DNA from: GCA-2728135 sp002728135
Lineage (GTDB): Bacteria > Pseudomonadota > Alphaproteobacteria > UBA828
Direction: 5' to 3'
Assembly: GCA_963997635.1 (NCBI GenBank)
Contig: CAXEND010000001.1
Span: 189,316-253,315 of the forward strand
DNA length: 64,000 bases
The position numbers were made by a program, and so were the translations under genes. This document shows positions 18,925 to 28,772 of the stretch, in pieces (the stretch's first letter is position 1; each line of letters begins with the position of its first letter). The notes under the pieces are model-generated. The model made no database searches and had not been told where the DNA came from. It saw only the letters and a list, made by a program, of their open reading frames with translations.

Positions 18925-19206
18925 GAGGGGCTTCTGTTGCCCGGTGCCCCCCAAACCGCGCTTACCTAAATTATTTAGGCAGCGATTGCGATTTCATTAT
19001 CGTTCGCAACTACGAATGTGGCCCGATAACAGTGGTGCCATGCCGGGCAAAAACTACGTCTTTACTACGCACGTCGATCCTGGTTCGCCCCCATAATTTA
19101 CAGTCCCTAAAGGGTTCTTTTGGTGGAGGCGCCGGGCACTGCCCCCGGGTCCGCTACGCCTATTTCACGGAGCGTTTATCGCCATAGTCGGAAATCCGAC
19201 AGACCC
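18925..19206 (-). ncRNA. ssrA: Two-piece (circularly permuted) tmRNA
   Basis: On the minus strand the acceptor piece comes first, from about 19206 (GGGTCT) to 19121. It ends GGCGCCTCCACCA with encoded CCA, and GGACCC near 19147-19152 closes a stem with GGGTC. A spacer of 28 bases (19093-19120) follows. The coding piece then starts GGGGGCGAACCAGGATCGACG at 19092, continues through the tag frame at 18975-19007, and ends near 18925 with CACCGGGCAACAGAAGCCCC. The tag reads ANDNEIAIAA then stop, in line with alphaproteobacterial tags that begin AND and end in AA. The stop codon sits in a CCTAAA/TTTAGG hairpin. Piece borders are approximate. This RNA rescues stalled ribosomes and tags their products for ClpXP. 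Confidence 0.9.
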
Positions 19207-19311
19207 AATATACTTCTGAATTAACATTCAATAAAGCATCAGTGTGTTTATTTATGAATTTTTTTTTACTAATGTTGGTAGTAAGAGCAACTGCACGTTA
19301 CACTATATTTT

Positions 19312-20256
19312 ATGAAACTTGATTCGAAACAGCAACAAGCTATAGATAATCTTCGCTCAAAAGCGTCAGAAACTCGTCGTGTATCGGTCAGTGCGGTTGA
19401 AGAAATATTGTATAAACCCTATCCATTGCTAGATCATGGATTCATAAGAGTAGTGGATTATATGGGTGATGATTCTGCAATTGTACAGGCTGCAAGGGTG
19501 TCATATGGTAAAGGTACAAGGCAGGTTTCTGAAGATCGTGGGTTAATTAGATATTTGATGCGTCACCACCACACAACTCCTTTTGAAATGTGTGAAATTA
19601 AATATCATATCAAATTACCAATTTTTGTAGCACGTCAATGGATTCGTCATAGGACAGCAAATGTAAATGAATATTCTGCTAGGTATTCCATACTTGATAA
19701 GGAATTTTATATTCCTGATCCAGAGCATTTAGCTGCTCAATCTTTTGATAATCGACAGGGGCGCGGAACGGTTTTGTCAGGATCTGAGGCTCAAAAAGTT
19801 CTAAATATTCTTACAACCGATGCATCAAACGTATACGACCACTATGAAGAAATGTTAAATGAGGGACAAGATGGAAAAATTATAGATCAGTCTAACTCAG
19901 GTTTGGCACGAGAACTTGCAAGAATGAACCTTACACTAAATTATTACACACAATGGTATTGGAAAACAGACCTGCACAATCTATTTAACTTTTTATCATT
20001 ACGTGCAGATTCGCATGCTCAATATGAAATTCGTGTCTATGCGGATGCCATGTTTGATACCGTTAAACGTTGGGTTCCAACAGCTGCGGAGGCATTTTCT
20101 GACTATCGTATTGGTGGGATGAATCTATCAGCAGCTGGCTTGGAGATAGTCAGAAAAATGTTGAAAGGAATAGAAGTTGATCAATCCAGCAGTGGTCTTT
20201 CAGCTAGGGAGTGGAGCGAATTAATGGAGGGTTTAGACCAAGATAAAAGTGATTAG
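19312..20256 (+). CDS. thyX: Flavin-dependent thymidylate synthase
   Basis: A 314-residue ThyX, which makes dTMP from dUMP using methylene-THF, FAD and NADPH. The defining RHR-x7-S motif is visible as RHRTANVNEYSARYS near residues 107-121, next to PIFVARQWI. The substrate-binding ARELARMNL and the later region DLHNLFNFLSLRAD also fit. About 35 N-terminal residues precede the core. The gene is divergent from the tmRNA-sspB-fumC block. No ThyA or dihydrofolate reductase gene is in the window. Confidence 0.93.
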   Translation: MKLDSKQQQAIDNLRSKASETRRVSVSAVEEILYKPYPLLDHGFIRVVDYMGDDSAIVQAARVSYGKGTRQVSEDRGLIRYLMRHHHTTPFEMCEIKYHIKLPIFVARQWIRHRTANVNEYSARYSILDKEFYIPDPEHLAAQSFDNRQGRGTVLSGSEAQKVLNILTTDASNVYDHYEEMLNEGQDGKIIDQSNSGLARELARMNLTLNYYTQWYWKTDLHNLFNFLSLRADSHAQYEIRVYADAMFDTVKRWVPTAAEAFSDYRIGGMNLSAAGLEIVRKMLKGIEVDQSSSGLSAREWSELMEGLDQDKSD

Positions 20257-20339
20257 AACTTAAGAAGAATTATTTGCCATGTAATCTTGAGTATCTATTT
20301 ATATAAATATGTTAATCAGTTTTAAATATTTATGTCTAT

Positions 20340-21491
20340 TTACATAATTTTTATTGGCGGTGGTTGATGATGCCCAGATGCTGTCGCGGATGCAACAATC
20401 TGGGCAACTTTACTTGCAATTCTTCTATATGTTAATGAATGTTCACTATCTGGTTGGCCATACGTTATTGGTATCCCTTCGTCAGAGGTCTTTCTTATTA
20501 ATATATCAAGAGGTATTTCACCGAGAAATTCAACCCCCATTTCATCGGCGGTTGATTTTGCTCCTCCATGATTGAAAATATTTGACCTAGTATTACACTT
20601 GGGGCATGTAAAATAACTCATATTTTCAATTATTCCAAATACTGGAACATCTACTTTATGGAACATGTTTATACCTCTTCGTGCATCAAGAAGAGCAATG
20701 TCTTGAGGAGTTGAAACAATGACAGCACCAGTGAGAGCAACTCGCTGTGAGAGAGTTAACTGAGCATCACCTGTTCCTGGAGGAAGGTCGCAGACTAAAA
20801 TGTCAAGGTTACCCCATTCAACATCTTTAAGCATTTGCTCAATCGCACCCATTACCATTGGACCACGCCATATCATAGGTGATTCTTCGTCAATCAGAAA
20901 ACCTATAGACATGCATTTTATTCCGAAAGCCTCCATAGGTTTCAGGCGATTGGGTGGTATGATTTCTGGCTTGCCATTAAGACCAAGTAATTTTGGGGCA
21001 GAGGGTCCATAAATATCACAATCTAAGATTCCTACTTTGTTACCTTCCTTGGCAAGTGCAATTGCGAGATTTACAGCAGTTGTGGATTTACCAACCCCGC
21101 CTTTTGCTGAGGCAACGGCAATTATTGACTCTATTCCTGGAATTTCCCTAGGTTTTTTTTGGTTTGAATTTGTTTGGCCTTGATTTTCGGGTTCTCCATT
21201 TTGCTTCATTTGCTCAGAATTACGTTGTGAGGTATTATTTTTGATTTCTGCGGTAAGAACTGCTGTTACAGAAAGTACACCTGGTATTTCATTTACTGCT
21301 TTTTCACACGCTTTACGTATAGGTTCTTTCTCAGAACCCTGATTTGAGCCTACTTCAATTGTAAAGCCAACATTTCCATCTTTTATGACTAATCCTTTTA
21401 CCATTCCCAAATCGACAACGTTTTGACCCAATTCTGGGTCAATTATTTTTGTTAAGGCAGTTAATATACTGTTCTTGGTTATATTGGTCAT
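20340..21491 (-). CDS. Mrp/ApbC Fe-S cluster carrier ATPase
   Basis: A 383-residue Mrp/NBP35-type P-loop protein that carries and delivers Fe-S clusters. Residues 1-80 form a MIP18/DUF59 domain (LTKIIDPELGQNVVDLGMVK). A low-complexity Asn/Gln-rich linker follows at about 85-115. The deviant Walker A is ASAKGGVGKSTTAVNLA near 127-143, and the cluster-binding CPKC is near residue 299 in MSYFTCPKCNTRSN. It is divergent from hflK. Confidence 0.9.
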   Translation of the reverse strand: MTNITKNSILTALTKIIDPELGQNVVDLGMVKGLVIKDGNVGFTIEVGSNQGSEKEPIRKACEKAVNEIPGVLSVTAVLTAEIKNNTSQRNSEQMKQNGEPENQGQTNSNQKKPREIPGIESIIAVASAKGGVGKSTTAVNLAIALAKEGNKVGILDCDIYGPSAPKLLGLNGKPEIIPPNRLKPMEAFGIKCMSIGFLIDEESPMIWRGPMVMGAIEQMLKDVEWGNLDILVCDLPPGTGDAQLTLSQRVALTGAVIVSTPQDIALLDARRGINMFHKVDVPVFGIIENMSYFTCPKCNTRSNIFNHGGAKSTADEMGVEFLGEIPLDILIRKTSDEGIPITYGQPDSEHSLTYRRIASKVAQIVASATASGHHQPPPIKIM

Positions 21492-21687
21492 AGTAATTTA
21501 TACCTTTAATCTCTTGAAGACTTGTTATGTAGATGCCATATCTAAATCAGGATTTTTTAAAACAACATTTACTTTACCTACTATGGTGACATATAAGGCA
21601 TATATGATGAATAATAAAATCCATAAAAGTTTAAAATGAAAATAAACCCTAGCTTATTGATTTATAAATTACTAAAAGGAATTTTTA

Positions 21688-22815
21688 ATGCCTTGGTCTG
21701 ATGACAATGGAAGAGATCAGGGACCTTGGGGTCGTAATCGGGGTAATTCTAATGGATCTCAGGGTGGCGGATCTTCAAATGGATCTCAACCAGAATTAGA
21801 AGAAATAATTAGACGTGGTCAGGATAAGTTTAAATCTTGGTCTCCAAAGTTCCGTGGTGCACGTGGTATAATTCTCATAGTAATAATTGCTATAGGAATT
21901 TGGCTAGCTACAGGTTTCTATCGAGTGCAGCCTGATGAACAAGGAATAGTCTTACGTTTCGGTGAATGGATAAAAACTACTCAACCAGGTTTAAATTATC
22001 ATCTACCTGCTCCGTTTGAAACTGCCTTTACACCAAAAGTTACCCGTGTAAATCGAGCTGAAATAGGATATCGAACAATATCAGATTCACGTGGTTCTGC
22101 TTTCCCAAGAAGTGTGGCAAATGAAAGCCTTATGCTTACTGGTGATGAGAATATTATTGATGTTAAATTCACCGTTTTTTGGAAAATAGACGATGCTGGA
22201 AAATATCTTTTTAATATTCGTTCTCCAGACAGAACCGTAAAAGATATTGCAGAAAGTGCAATGCGAGAGGTTATTGGTAAGACTAACCTTCAATCAGCTC
22301 TAGCTGAGGGTAGACAGCCGTTAGCACAGGCAACTCATGAATTGACCCAGCAAATTTTGAATGAGTACGATTCTGGAATATTAATAACTCAAGTTGAACC
22401 ACAAAGTATCGACCCACCTGATGCAGTAATTGCCTCATTTAGAGATGTTCAGGCAGCTCGAGCTGATCAAGAAAGACTTAAAGAAGAGGCTGAACGTCAC
22501 AGAAATACTGTAGTTCCTGAAGCACAAGGCCGTGCTGCTGCGATCTTGGAGGAAGCCCGAACTTATCGTGCACAAGTAGTAAACCAAGCCATCGGTCAAG
22601 CCAGAAGGTTTGTAGCTGTATATAATGAATATCGACAAGCAAAAGATGTAACTAAGAGACGAATATATTTGGAAACAATGGAAAGTTTGTTATCAGGAAT
22701 GAATAAAGTCGTTATTGGAAATGGTGCAGGTGGGCAAGGAGTTATCCCATATCTTCCTCTTCCAGAACTTCAAAGAAGTAACAAACAGCAATCTCTTGAG
22801 CAGGGGAATCGCTAG
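21688..22815 (+). CDS. hflK: HflK, SPFH-family regulator of FtsH
   Basis: A 375-residue membrane-anchored SPFH protein that with HflC surrounds and modulates the FtsH protease. The N-terminal 45 residues are Gly/Asn/Ser-rich, a single membrane span lies at about 60-80 (GIILIVIIAIGIWLATGF), then the SPFH domain and a coiled coil rich in Ala/Glu/Arg (about 245-310). The strong AAAAGGA upstream supports the ATG. hflC follows after three bases. Confidence 0.92.
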   Translation: MPWSDDNGRDQGPWGRNRGNSNGSQGGGSSNGSQPELEEIIRRGQDKFKSWSPKFRGARGIILIVIIAIGIWLATGFYRVQPDEQGIVLRFGEWIKTTQPGLNYHLPAPFETAFTPKVTRVNRAEIGYRTISDSRGSAFPRSVANESLMLTGDENIIDVKFTVFWKIDDAGKYLFNIRSPDRTVKDIAESAMREVIGKTNLQSALAEGRQPLAQATHELTQQILNEYDSGILITQVEPQSIDPPDAVIASFRDVQAARADQERLKEEAERHRNTVVPEAQGRAAAILEEARTYRAQVVNQAIGQARRFVAVYNEYRQAKDVTKRRIYLETMESLLSGMNKVVIGNGAGGQGVIPYLPLPELQRSNKQQSLEQGNR

Positions 22816-22818
22816 AAT

Positions 22819-23862
22819 ATGAGTGGTCGTGCAAAACTAATTATAGTAGGAATAATTTGTGTTGTGGCACTAATCGTTGTGTTGTCTTCAACCTATAAAA
22901 CATCAGAGACCGAACAGACAATCTTACTTCAGTTTGGTGACCCCCTAAAAGTAGTAAATCAGTGGGGAGAAGATGAGCCTGGATTAAGGCTAAAAACACC
23001 CTTTGTACAAAATGTTGAGTATTTTGAGAAAAGGATTGTAGATTATGACGCACCACCCGAGGAGATAATCTTAGGAGATAAGAAGAGATTAGTAGTAGAT
23101 GCTTTTATTAGATATAGAATAATTGATCCTCTTAAATATTTTCAAACTGTAGGCTCAGAAGGTGTAGCTCGTAGTCGTCTAGGTGCAATATTAAATGCCG
23201 CGACAAGAGAGGTTATGGGAAGAGTTGACCTTGTAACAGTCTTATCAGGAGAAAGAGCATCTCTGATGACTCAAATACGGGATCAAGTAAATCGGCAATC
23301 AGCTAAATTTGGAATGGACGTTATTGATGTAAGAATTAGGCGAGCCGATCTTCCAGATGAAAATAGTCAAGCGGTTTATGCTCGTATGAGTGCCGAACGT
23401 GCACAACAAGCCCAAGAATTCCGGTCGACGGGTGAAGCAGAAAAAAAACGAATCGTATCTCAAGCAGATCGTGAAGCAGCTATAATCTTAGCTGAGGCTA
23501 ATCGTAATTCAGAAATTATTCGTGGACAGGGAGATGCTTTGGCGGCAAGGATATTTGCACAAGCGGTTGGAAGGGATCCAGAGTTTTATGCGTTTTACAG
23601 ATCAATGCAGGCATTGACTGAAGCCTTGGGTGAATCTGACACAACAATGGTTTTATCTCCTGATAGTGAGCTATTTGCATATTTTGGCACAGTAGGGGAG
23701 ATTGGTGTTGATGAGACAGCAGACTCTCAAGCTGTTAGTGGTCTTGATGCTGACGATATAATGCGAATGATCGGTGAAATTGGAATTAAAGCTACCGAAT
23801 TGGACTTAGATTTAGAAGAGCTAAAACGTGACGCAAGTGCTAACGCTCAAGACGCTAAATAA
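22819..23862 (+). CDS. hflC: HflC, SPFH-family partner of HflK
   Basis: A 347-residue protein with one N-terminal membrane span (about 6-24, LIIVGIICVVALIVVLSS), an SPFH domain, and an Ala/Arg/Glu-rich coiled coil (about 190-250). It partners HflK in the periplasmic face complex around FtsH. The C-terminal acidic tail after about residue 290 is lineage-specific in appearance. In many alphaproteobacteria a degP-type protease gene follows hflKC, but here a DUF1015 gene does, after a 122-base gap that holds a 7-bp AT-rich hairpin (23904-23925). Confidence 0.92.
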   Translation: MSGRAKLIIVGIICVVALIVVLSSTYKTSETEQTILLQFGDPLKVVNQWGEDEPGLRLKTPFVQNVEYFEKRIVDYDAPPEEIILGDKKRLVVDAFIRYRIIDPLKYFQTVGSEGVARSRLGAILNAATREVMGRVDLVTVLSGERASLMTQIRDQVNRQSAKFGMDVIDVRIRRADLPDENSQAVYARMSAERAQQAQEFRSTGEAEKKRIVSQADREAAIILAEANRNSEIIRGQGDALAARIFAQAVGRDPEFYAFYRSMQALTEALGESDTTMVLSPDSELFAYFGTVGEIGVDETADSQAVSGLDADDIMRMIGEIGIKATELDLDLEELKRDASANAQDAK

Positions 23863-23984
23863 ATTAGACAAATATTTATATATTTATAATAGTTCTTCTG
23901 GCTAAATGTAATACTTAATACATTTTACACTTGCTAATATTTACTGCCTTTTTCATTTAAGCCCGTATCAAAGAATAAAATAAA

Positions 23985-25226
23985 ATGGCTAAAAAAATTT
24001 TTTTTAATGTCTATGCACCATTTAATGGTCTGGTAGCAAATCATGATTTTGCTGGCAAAATAATTTCTCCTCCCTACGATGTTCTAAGTCGAGAAGAAGC
24101 AAAAATTCTTGCAAAGGACAATCCTTATTCTTTTTTGCGTATTAGTCGTGCAGAAATTGATTTTCCTGATTCTGTGAGTGCCAGTGAAAAAATTGTATAT
24201 GAACGTGCGGCCGAAAATTTCAAAAAATTGATAAATAATAGATCAATTATTGAAGACGAAAAGGCGGCTTTTTATATATGGAAGCTTCAAAAGGATGATC
24301 ATTTTCAAACGGGTGTGATTTCTGCATGTTCAGTATTAGCTTATGAGTCAGGCGAAGTAATAAGGCACGAACATACTCGTCCTGAAAAAGAAGATGATCG
24401 GGTGAAACATCTAGAGTCTTTATCTGCCGCAACGGGGCCAACACTTCTTACTTACAGACGGGACCCTATTTTATCTGACTTAGTTACCAAACTCTCCCTT
24501 GGAATACCAATAATAGACGTTCATGATATTTATAAAGTTCGCCATACAATATGGAGGATTTGTTCTGAAAATTACGTTGATGAATTAGGTTTAGCTTTAA
24601 ATCAAATAAAAAAATCTTACATCGCTGACGGTCATCATCGAACTGCTGCGAGTTATCGTTTAGCAAGAGATAAAAAAATGACTGACGGCAGGTTTCTTGC
24701 TGCTCTTTTCCCAAGTGACCAGCTGCTTGTTCTAGATTATAATCGTGTTGTGAGGGATCTCAATGGATTATCATCCCGAGAATTTCTGAGCAAATTAAGC
24801 ACAAGTTTTAATGTATCAGTTCTAGAAACCCCGGCAAAACCTCTTTTGCGAGGCAACTTTACGCTTTACATGGATGGTTATTGGTATTCTTTATCTTATC
24901 GAGACAAGTCTAGAATCAAAGGCGAGCATCCGGATAATTTAGATGTGTCCTTATTAAATTATAAAGTACTTGAGCCTTTACTTGGTATTGAAAACCTCAG
25001 AACTAATCCAAGAGTGGAATTCATAGGTGGTGCACGAGGTTTGGAAGGACTTAAAAGTTTTGTAGATGAAAATCATTGGGCAGCTGCATTTGCATTATAC
25101 CCAACTTCAGTTGATGAACTAATGAATATTGCTGATACAGGGGAAATCATGCCTCCAAAATCTACGTGGTTTGAGCCAAAGCTTGCTGATGGCCTGATTT
25201 CGCTTCCTTTAGATTTTACTAACTAA
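23985..25226 (+). CDS. DUF1015 family protein
   Basis: A 413-residue soluble protein of the DUF1015 family. Conserved family features are ISPPYDVLSREEAKILA (about 28-44), RHEHTRPEKEDDRVKHLE (about 126-143) and the DGHHRTAASYRLAR block (about 216-229). The last resembles a nucleotide or metal-binding loop, but I know of no established reaction. In this window it lies 19 bases upstream of miaA on the same strand and is probably cotranscribed with it. It has no membrane segments or signal peptide. Confidence 0.85.
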   Translation: MAKKIFFNVYAPFNGLVANHDFAGKIISPPYDVLSREEAKILAKDNPYSFLRISRAEIDFPDSVSASEKIVYERAAENFKKLINNRSIIEDEKAAFYIWKLQKDDHFQTGVISACSVLAYESGEVIRHEHTRPEKEDDRVKHLESLSAATGPTLLTYRRDPILSDLVTKLSLGIPIIDVHDIYKVRHTIWRICSENYVDELGLALNQIKKSYIADGHHRTAASYRLARDKKMTDGRFLAALFPSDQLLVLDYNRVVRDLNGLSSREFLSKLSTSFNVSVLETPAKPLLRGNFTLYMDGYWYSLSYRDKSRIKGEHPDNLDVSLLNYKVLEPLLGIENLRTNPRVEFIGGARGLEGLKSFVDENHWAAAFALYPTSVDELMNIADTGEIMPPKSTWFEPKLADGLISLPLDFTN

Positions 25227-25245
25227 TTCAGAATTTTTTTAGGCT

Positions 25246-26220
25246 ATGCCGAAACATTATTCATCTAAGAATTTTGGAACTTATCAAACACTATTTATTT
25301 GTGGCCCGACAGGTAGTGGTAAATCTTCTTTGGCAATTAGAATTGCCCAAGAAATAAATGGGACAATTATAAATGCTGACAGCATGCAGGTATTTCGAGG
25401 TCTAGAAATTCTTACTTCATGTCCTAGTAAAAACGATAAAAATATAGTTCCTCACAAACTTTATAACTTTGTTGACCCCAATCATCACTTTTCCGTTGGC
25501 ATTTGGTTGTCTGAGGCTATAGAAGTTGCTCAAGAAGCAAGGAACTTAGGTAAAGTACCAATTTTTGTTGGTGGTACCGGTTTATATTTTCGAGCTTTGT
25601 TAAACGGGCTTGCCACCATACCAAAAATAGATGACATAACACGTTCTGATACAAGAATTCTTTTCGAAACCTTGGGTAGAGAAGCTTTCTGTGCACACCT
25701 AGCAGAACTTGACCCAGTTGGAATAAAAAGAATTAATATAGCTGATACCCAACGGTTGCTGAGATTATACGAAGTTGTTATTAGTACTGGAAAAACCTTG
25801 CAGGAGTGGCAAAATCTTGAGCCGAACAAAAAACAAAATAGTCTAGGTAAAATAATCAAATTAATTTTATCACCTGAGAGAAATGAATTATATGATGCTA
25901 TCAATAATCGTTTAGAGAAAATGATAGAAATTGGTTTATTAGAGGAATTAAAAATTTTTTTGGAAGATAAAGTTTATAACTATAGTCAGGCACAAAAAGC
26001 ACTGGGGGTAAAAGAATTTAGCGATTATCTTGATGGTAAAATAGAATTGTGTACTGCGATTACTTCATCACAACTAAGGACACGTCATTTTGCAAAAAGG
26101 CAACTTACATGGTTTCGTAATCAAATGCCCTCAGCTTTATGGCTTAATGGCTTTGGAAATGATGTCATTGAAAGTGCTTTGAATTATATTAACAAGTGCA
26201 ATCAGGTTGACCAGATTTAG
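25246..26220 (+). CDS. miaA: tRNA dimethylallyltransferase
   Basis: A 324-residue enzyme that adds a dimethylallyl group to A37 of tRNAs reading codons that start with U. The P-loop CGPTGSGKSSLAIRIA is at about 18-33, the DSMQVFRGLEILTSCPS segment at about 45-61, and FVGGTGLYFRALLNGLA at about 106-122. The C-terminal part contains QLRTRHFAKRQLTWFRNQ, the usual MiaA R-x3-K-RQ-TWFR signature. It follows the DUF1015 gene closely; ilvB lies 114 bases downstream. Confidence 0.93.
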   Translation: MPKHYSSKNFGTYQTLFICGPTGSGKSSLAIRIAQEINGTIINADSMQVFRGLEILTSCPSKNDKNIVPHKLYNFVDPNHHFSVGIWLSEAIEVAQEARNLGKVPIFVGGTGLYFRALLNGLATIPKIDDITRSDTRILFETLGREAFCAHLAELDPVGIKRINIADTQRLLRLYEVVISTGKTLQEWQNLEPNKKQNSLGKIIKLILSPERNELYDAINNRLEKMIEIGLLEELKIFLEDKVYNYSQAQKALGVKEFSDYLDGKIELCTAITSSQLRTRHFAKRQLTWFRNQMPSALWLNGFGNDVIESALNYINKCNQVDQI

Positions 26221-26334
26221 TCAAAGGATTAGTTTGCATCGCCTTATAGAGTAACATTACCTGTTAAAATTACATTAAGACTATCTATTGAATAGAAATT
26301 TTTATAGAGCACCAAATAGTATGAGGATATAGTT

Positions 26335-28131
26335 GTGAGTAGGAAGGCAAAATATAATTCAAAATCATCTAATATGACAGGTGCTGAGATGTTAGTCCAA
26401 TGTCTCGCAGATTTAGGTGTGGATACAGTGTTTGGATATCCAGGAGGGGCTGTACTTCCAATATATGATGCTATATTTAAGCAAAACCAAGTAAGACATA
26501 TATTAGTCAGGCATGAACAAGGTGCTGTTCATGCAGCTGAAGGGTATGCACGATCAACTGGAAAAGTAGGTGTGGTCTTAGTTACTTCTGGCCCCGGTGC
26601 TACAAACAGTGTCACAGGACTTACAGATGCAATGATGGATAGTGTGCCAATAGTTTGTCTAACAGGACAGGTTCCAACTCATATGATTGGTAACGATGCT
26701 TTTCAGGAGGCTGATACTGTTGGAATTACACGACCCTGTACTAAACATAACTATCTTGTCAGGTCAGTCGATGTATTGTGTAAAACTATTCAAGATGCCT
26801 TTTATATTGCTAAGGCGGGGCGTCCCGGTCCTGTAGTAGTTGATCTGCCAAAAGATATTGTTATGTCCGAGGGTAAATATGATAAAGCTGGCAGTTCCTT
26901 TAATAATAGCAAACATCTCAGCTATAACCCCCAAATCGAGCCTGATCCTTCAGCTATCTCACGAGCTATAGAAGCAATGCAAAAGGCTGAACGCCCAATA
27001 CTCTATACAGGGGGAGGTATTATAAATTCAGGACCAGAAGCTTCAGTTTTGCTTCGTGAATTAGCACACAAAACAGGTTTTCCTATAACAAACACACTAA
27101 TGGGACTTGGTAGTTTTCCGGCATCAGATTCTCAATTCCTTGGTATGTTAGGTATGCACGGCACATATGAAGCAAACATGGCAATGGCGGAGTGTGATGT
27201 GATGGTATGCATTGGAGCTCGTTTTGATGATCGTGTTACAGGTAAACTTTCTGACTTTTCAACAGGGTCATATAAGATACATGCGGATATTGATCCGTCT
27301 TCAATTAATAAAAATGTTTCTGTTGATGTGCCAATAATAGGAGATTCTGTCAGGATAATAAGTGCTATGCTTGAAGCTTGGAAGACACAAGGTAACAAAC
27401 CAAATATGAGTAGAAGTAGTCCTTGGTGGAAGAAAATAGAAAAATGGCGCTCAAGGGAATGTTTATATTATAAGCAAAGTGATGAGGTTATTAAGCCGCA
27501 ATATGCCATCCAGAGACTTCATGAATTGACAAAGAATAAGGATGTATATTTTACCACTGAGGTTGGCCAACATCAGATGTGGGCTGCTCAGTATCTACGT
27601 TTTGATGAACCTAACCGCTGGATGACGTCAGGCGGCCTTGGAACTATGGGCTATGGGTTCCCTGCAGCAATGGGAGTTCAGGTAGCACATCCTAATTCTT
27701 TGGTGATTGATGTGGCAGGAGAAGCATCACTACTGATGGTAATTCAAGAGCTGTCAACGCTCATGCAGCATCGATTGCCAGTAAAGGTTTTTCTTCTCAA
27801 CAATGAATACATGGGAATGGTTCGACAGTGGCAAGAGTTGTTTCATGGAGGCAGGTACTCTGAGAGCTATATGGATTCGCTCCCAGATTTTGTCAAATTA
27901 GCTGAAAGTTTTGGAGCGAGAGGACTGCGAGCATCAAAGCCTGCTGATGTTGATAAAGTAATACTGGAGATGATAGACACGGATGGACCTGTGATTGCTG
28001 ATATTTTGGTGGATAAGGAAACTAATGTTTATCCTATGATACCATCAGGTGCAGCTCATTATGAAATGAAACTGGGACCAGATCATGGTGAATCGGAAGA
28101 ATCTGCAGATGGTGGAATGGCATCAGTTTGA
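26335..28131 (+). CDS. ilvB: Acetolactate synthase large subunit
   Basis: A 598-residue ThDP enzyme catalysing the first shared step of valine, leucine and isoleucine synthesis. The catalytic glutamate is in RHEQGAVHAAEGYAR (about 59-73). The metal/ThDP motif reads DVAGEASLLMVIQEL (about 462-476) and ends LLNNEYMGMVRQWQ. The start is GTG with GAGG upstream. The glutamate in place of the GDG/GDA aspartate is, from memory, seen in other alphaproteobacterial enzymes; the valine where relatives have asparagine is less usual. ilvH follows after 62 bases from my preferred start, then ilvC. Confidence 0.93.
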   Translation: MSRKAKYNSKSSNMTGAEMLVQCLADLGVDTVFGYPGGAVLPIYDAIFKQNQVRHILVRHEQGAVHAAEGYARSTGKVGVVLVTSGPGATNSVTGLTDAMMDSVPIVCLTGQVPTHMIGNDAFQEADTVGITRPCTKHNYLVRSVDVLCKTIQDAFYIAKAGRPGPVVVDLPKDIVMSEGKYDKAGSSFNNSKHLSYNPQIEPDPSAISRAIEAMQKAERPILYTGGGIINSGPEASVLLRELAHKTGFPITNTLMGLGSFPASDSQFLGMLGMHGTYEANMAMAECDVMVCIGARFDDRVTGKLSDFSTGSYKIHADIDPSSINKNVSVDVPIIGDSVRIISAMLEAWKTQGNKPNMSRSSPWWKKIEKWRSRECLYYKQSDEVIKPQYAIQRLHELTKNKDVYFTTEVGQHQMWAAQYLRFDEPNRWMTSGGLGTMGYGFPAAMGVQVAHPNSLVIDVAGEASLLMVIQELSTLMQHRLPVKVFLLNNEYMGMVRQWQELFHGGRYSESYMDSLPDFVKLAESFGARGLRASKPADVDKVILEMIDTDGPVIADILVDKETNVYPMIPSGAAHYEMKLGPDHGESEESADGGMASV

Positions 28132-28193
28132 ACAAGCATGATCCCAAGATTTAATTATTGTTTTTTGATTTTGTTTTAGCAATAGGTGGTGTG

Positions 28194-28700
28194 ATGTCAG
28201 AAAAAATTGAACGACACACAATGTCAGTTTTAGTTGAAAATGAGCCTGGTGTTCTCGCACGAGTAATAGGCCTTTTTGCAGGCAGAGGATACAATATTGA
28301 AAGCCTTACTGTGGCAGAGGTTGATGTTGTGGAAAATCTCAGCCGTGTTAATCTCGTAACAACTGGGTCACCTATGATAATAGAGCAAATAAAAAATCAA
28401 TTAGATCGTTTGGTTCCAGTTCGTACAGTATCTGACCTTACTGCCGAAGGTTCTTATGTGGAGCGAGAATTAGCGTTGATAAAGGTGGTTTCTATAGGCG
28501 AAAAAAGAGTCGAGTCACTTCGGATAGCTGATATATTTCGTGCACATGTGGTTGACAGTGAAAATGATAGTTTTGTATTTGAAATGACTGGAAAGCCATC
28601 AAAAATTGATGCATTCGTTAGATTAATGGAGCCTTTAGGGCTCACAGAAATTTCACGTACAGGTGTTTCTGCCATGTTACGGGGTAAGCGTTCGCTCTGA
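28194..28700 (+). CDS. ilvH: Acetolactate synthase small subunit
   Basis: A regulatory subunit of about 168 residues with an N-terminal ACT domain (HTMSVLVENEPGVLARVIGLFAGRGYNIESLTV), which binds valine, and a C-terminal dimerisation domain. I choose the ATG at 28194 because the protein then starts MSEKIERHTM, the usual beginning. An upstream in-frame start at 28158 adds only a non-conserved hydrophobic tail. It lies between ilvB and ilvC on one strand. Confidence 0.92.
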   Translation: MSEKIERHTMSVLVENEPGVLARVIGLFAGRGYNIESLTVAEVDVVENLSRVNLVTTGSPMIIEQIKNQLDRLVPVRTVSDLTAEGSYVERELALIKVVSIGEKRVESLRIADIFRAHVVDSENDSFVFEMTGKPSKIDAFVRLMEPLGLTEISRTGVSAMLRGKRSL

Positions 28701-28772
28701 TAATTTATTAGAACAACCCATTAGAAGGTCTTAATGTTTAGATAAGATAAAATTAAATGAAAAGGATTTATT

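Noticed and set aside
23904..23925. AT-rich 7-bp hairpin after hflC as a terminator
   Set aside because: AAATGTA/TACATTT is weak, and only four T residues end the stem; it is noted with hflC but not called as a terminator.
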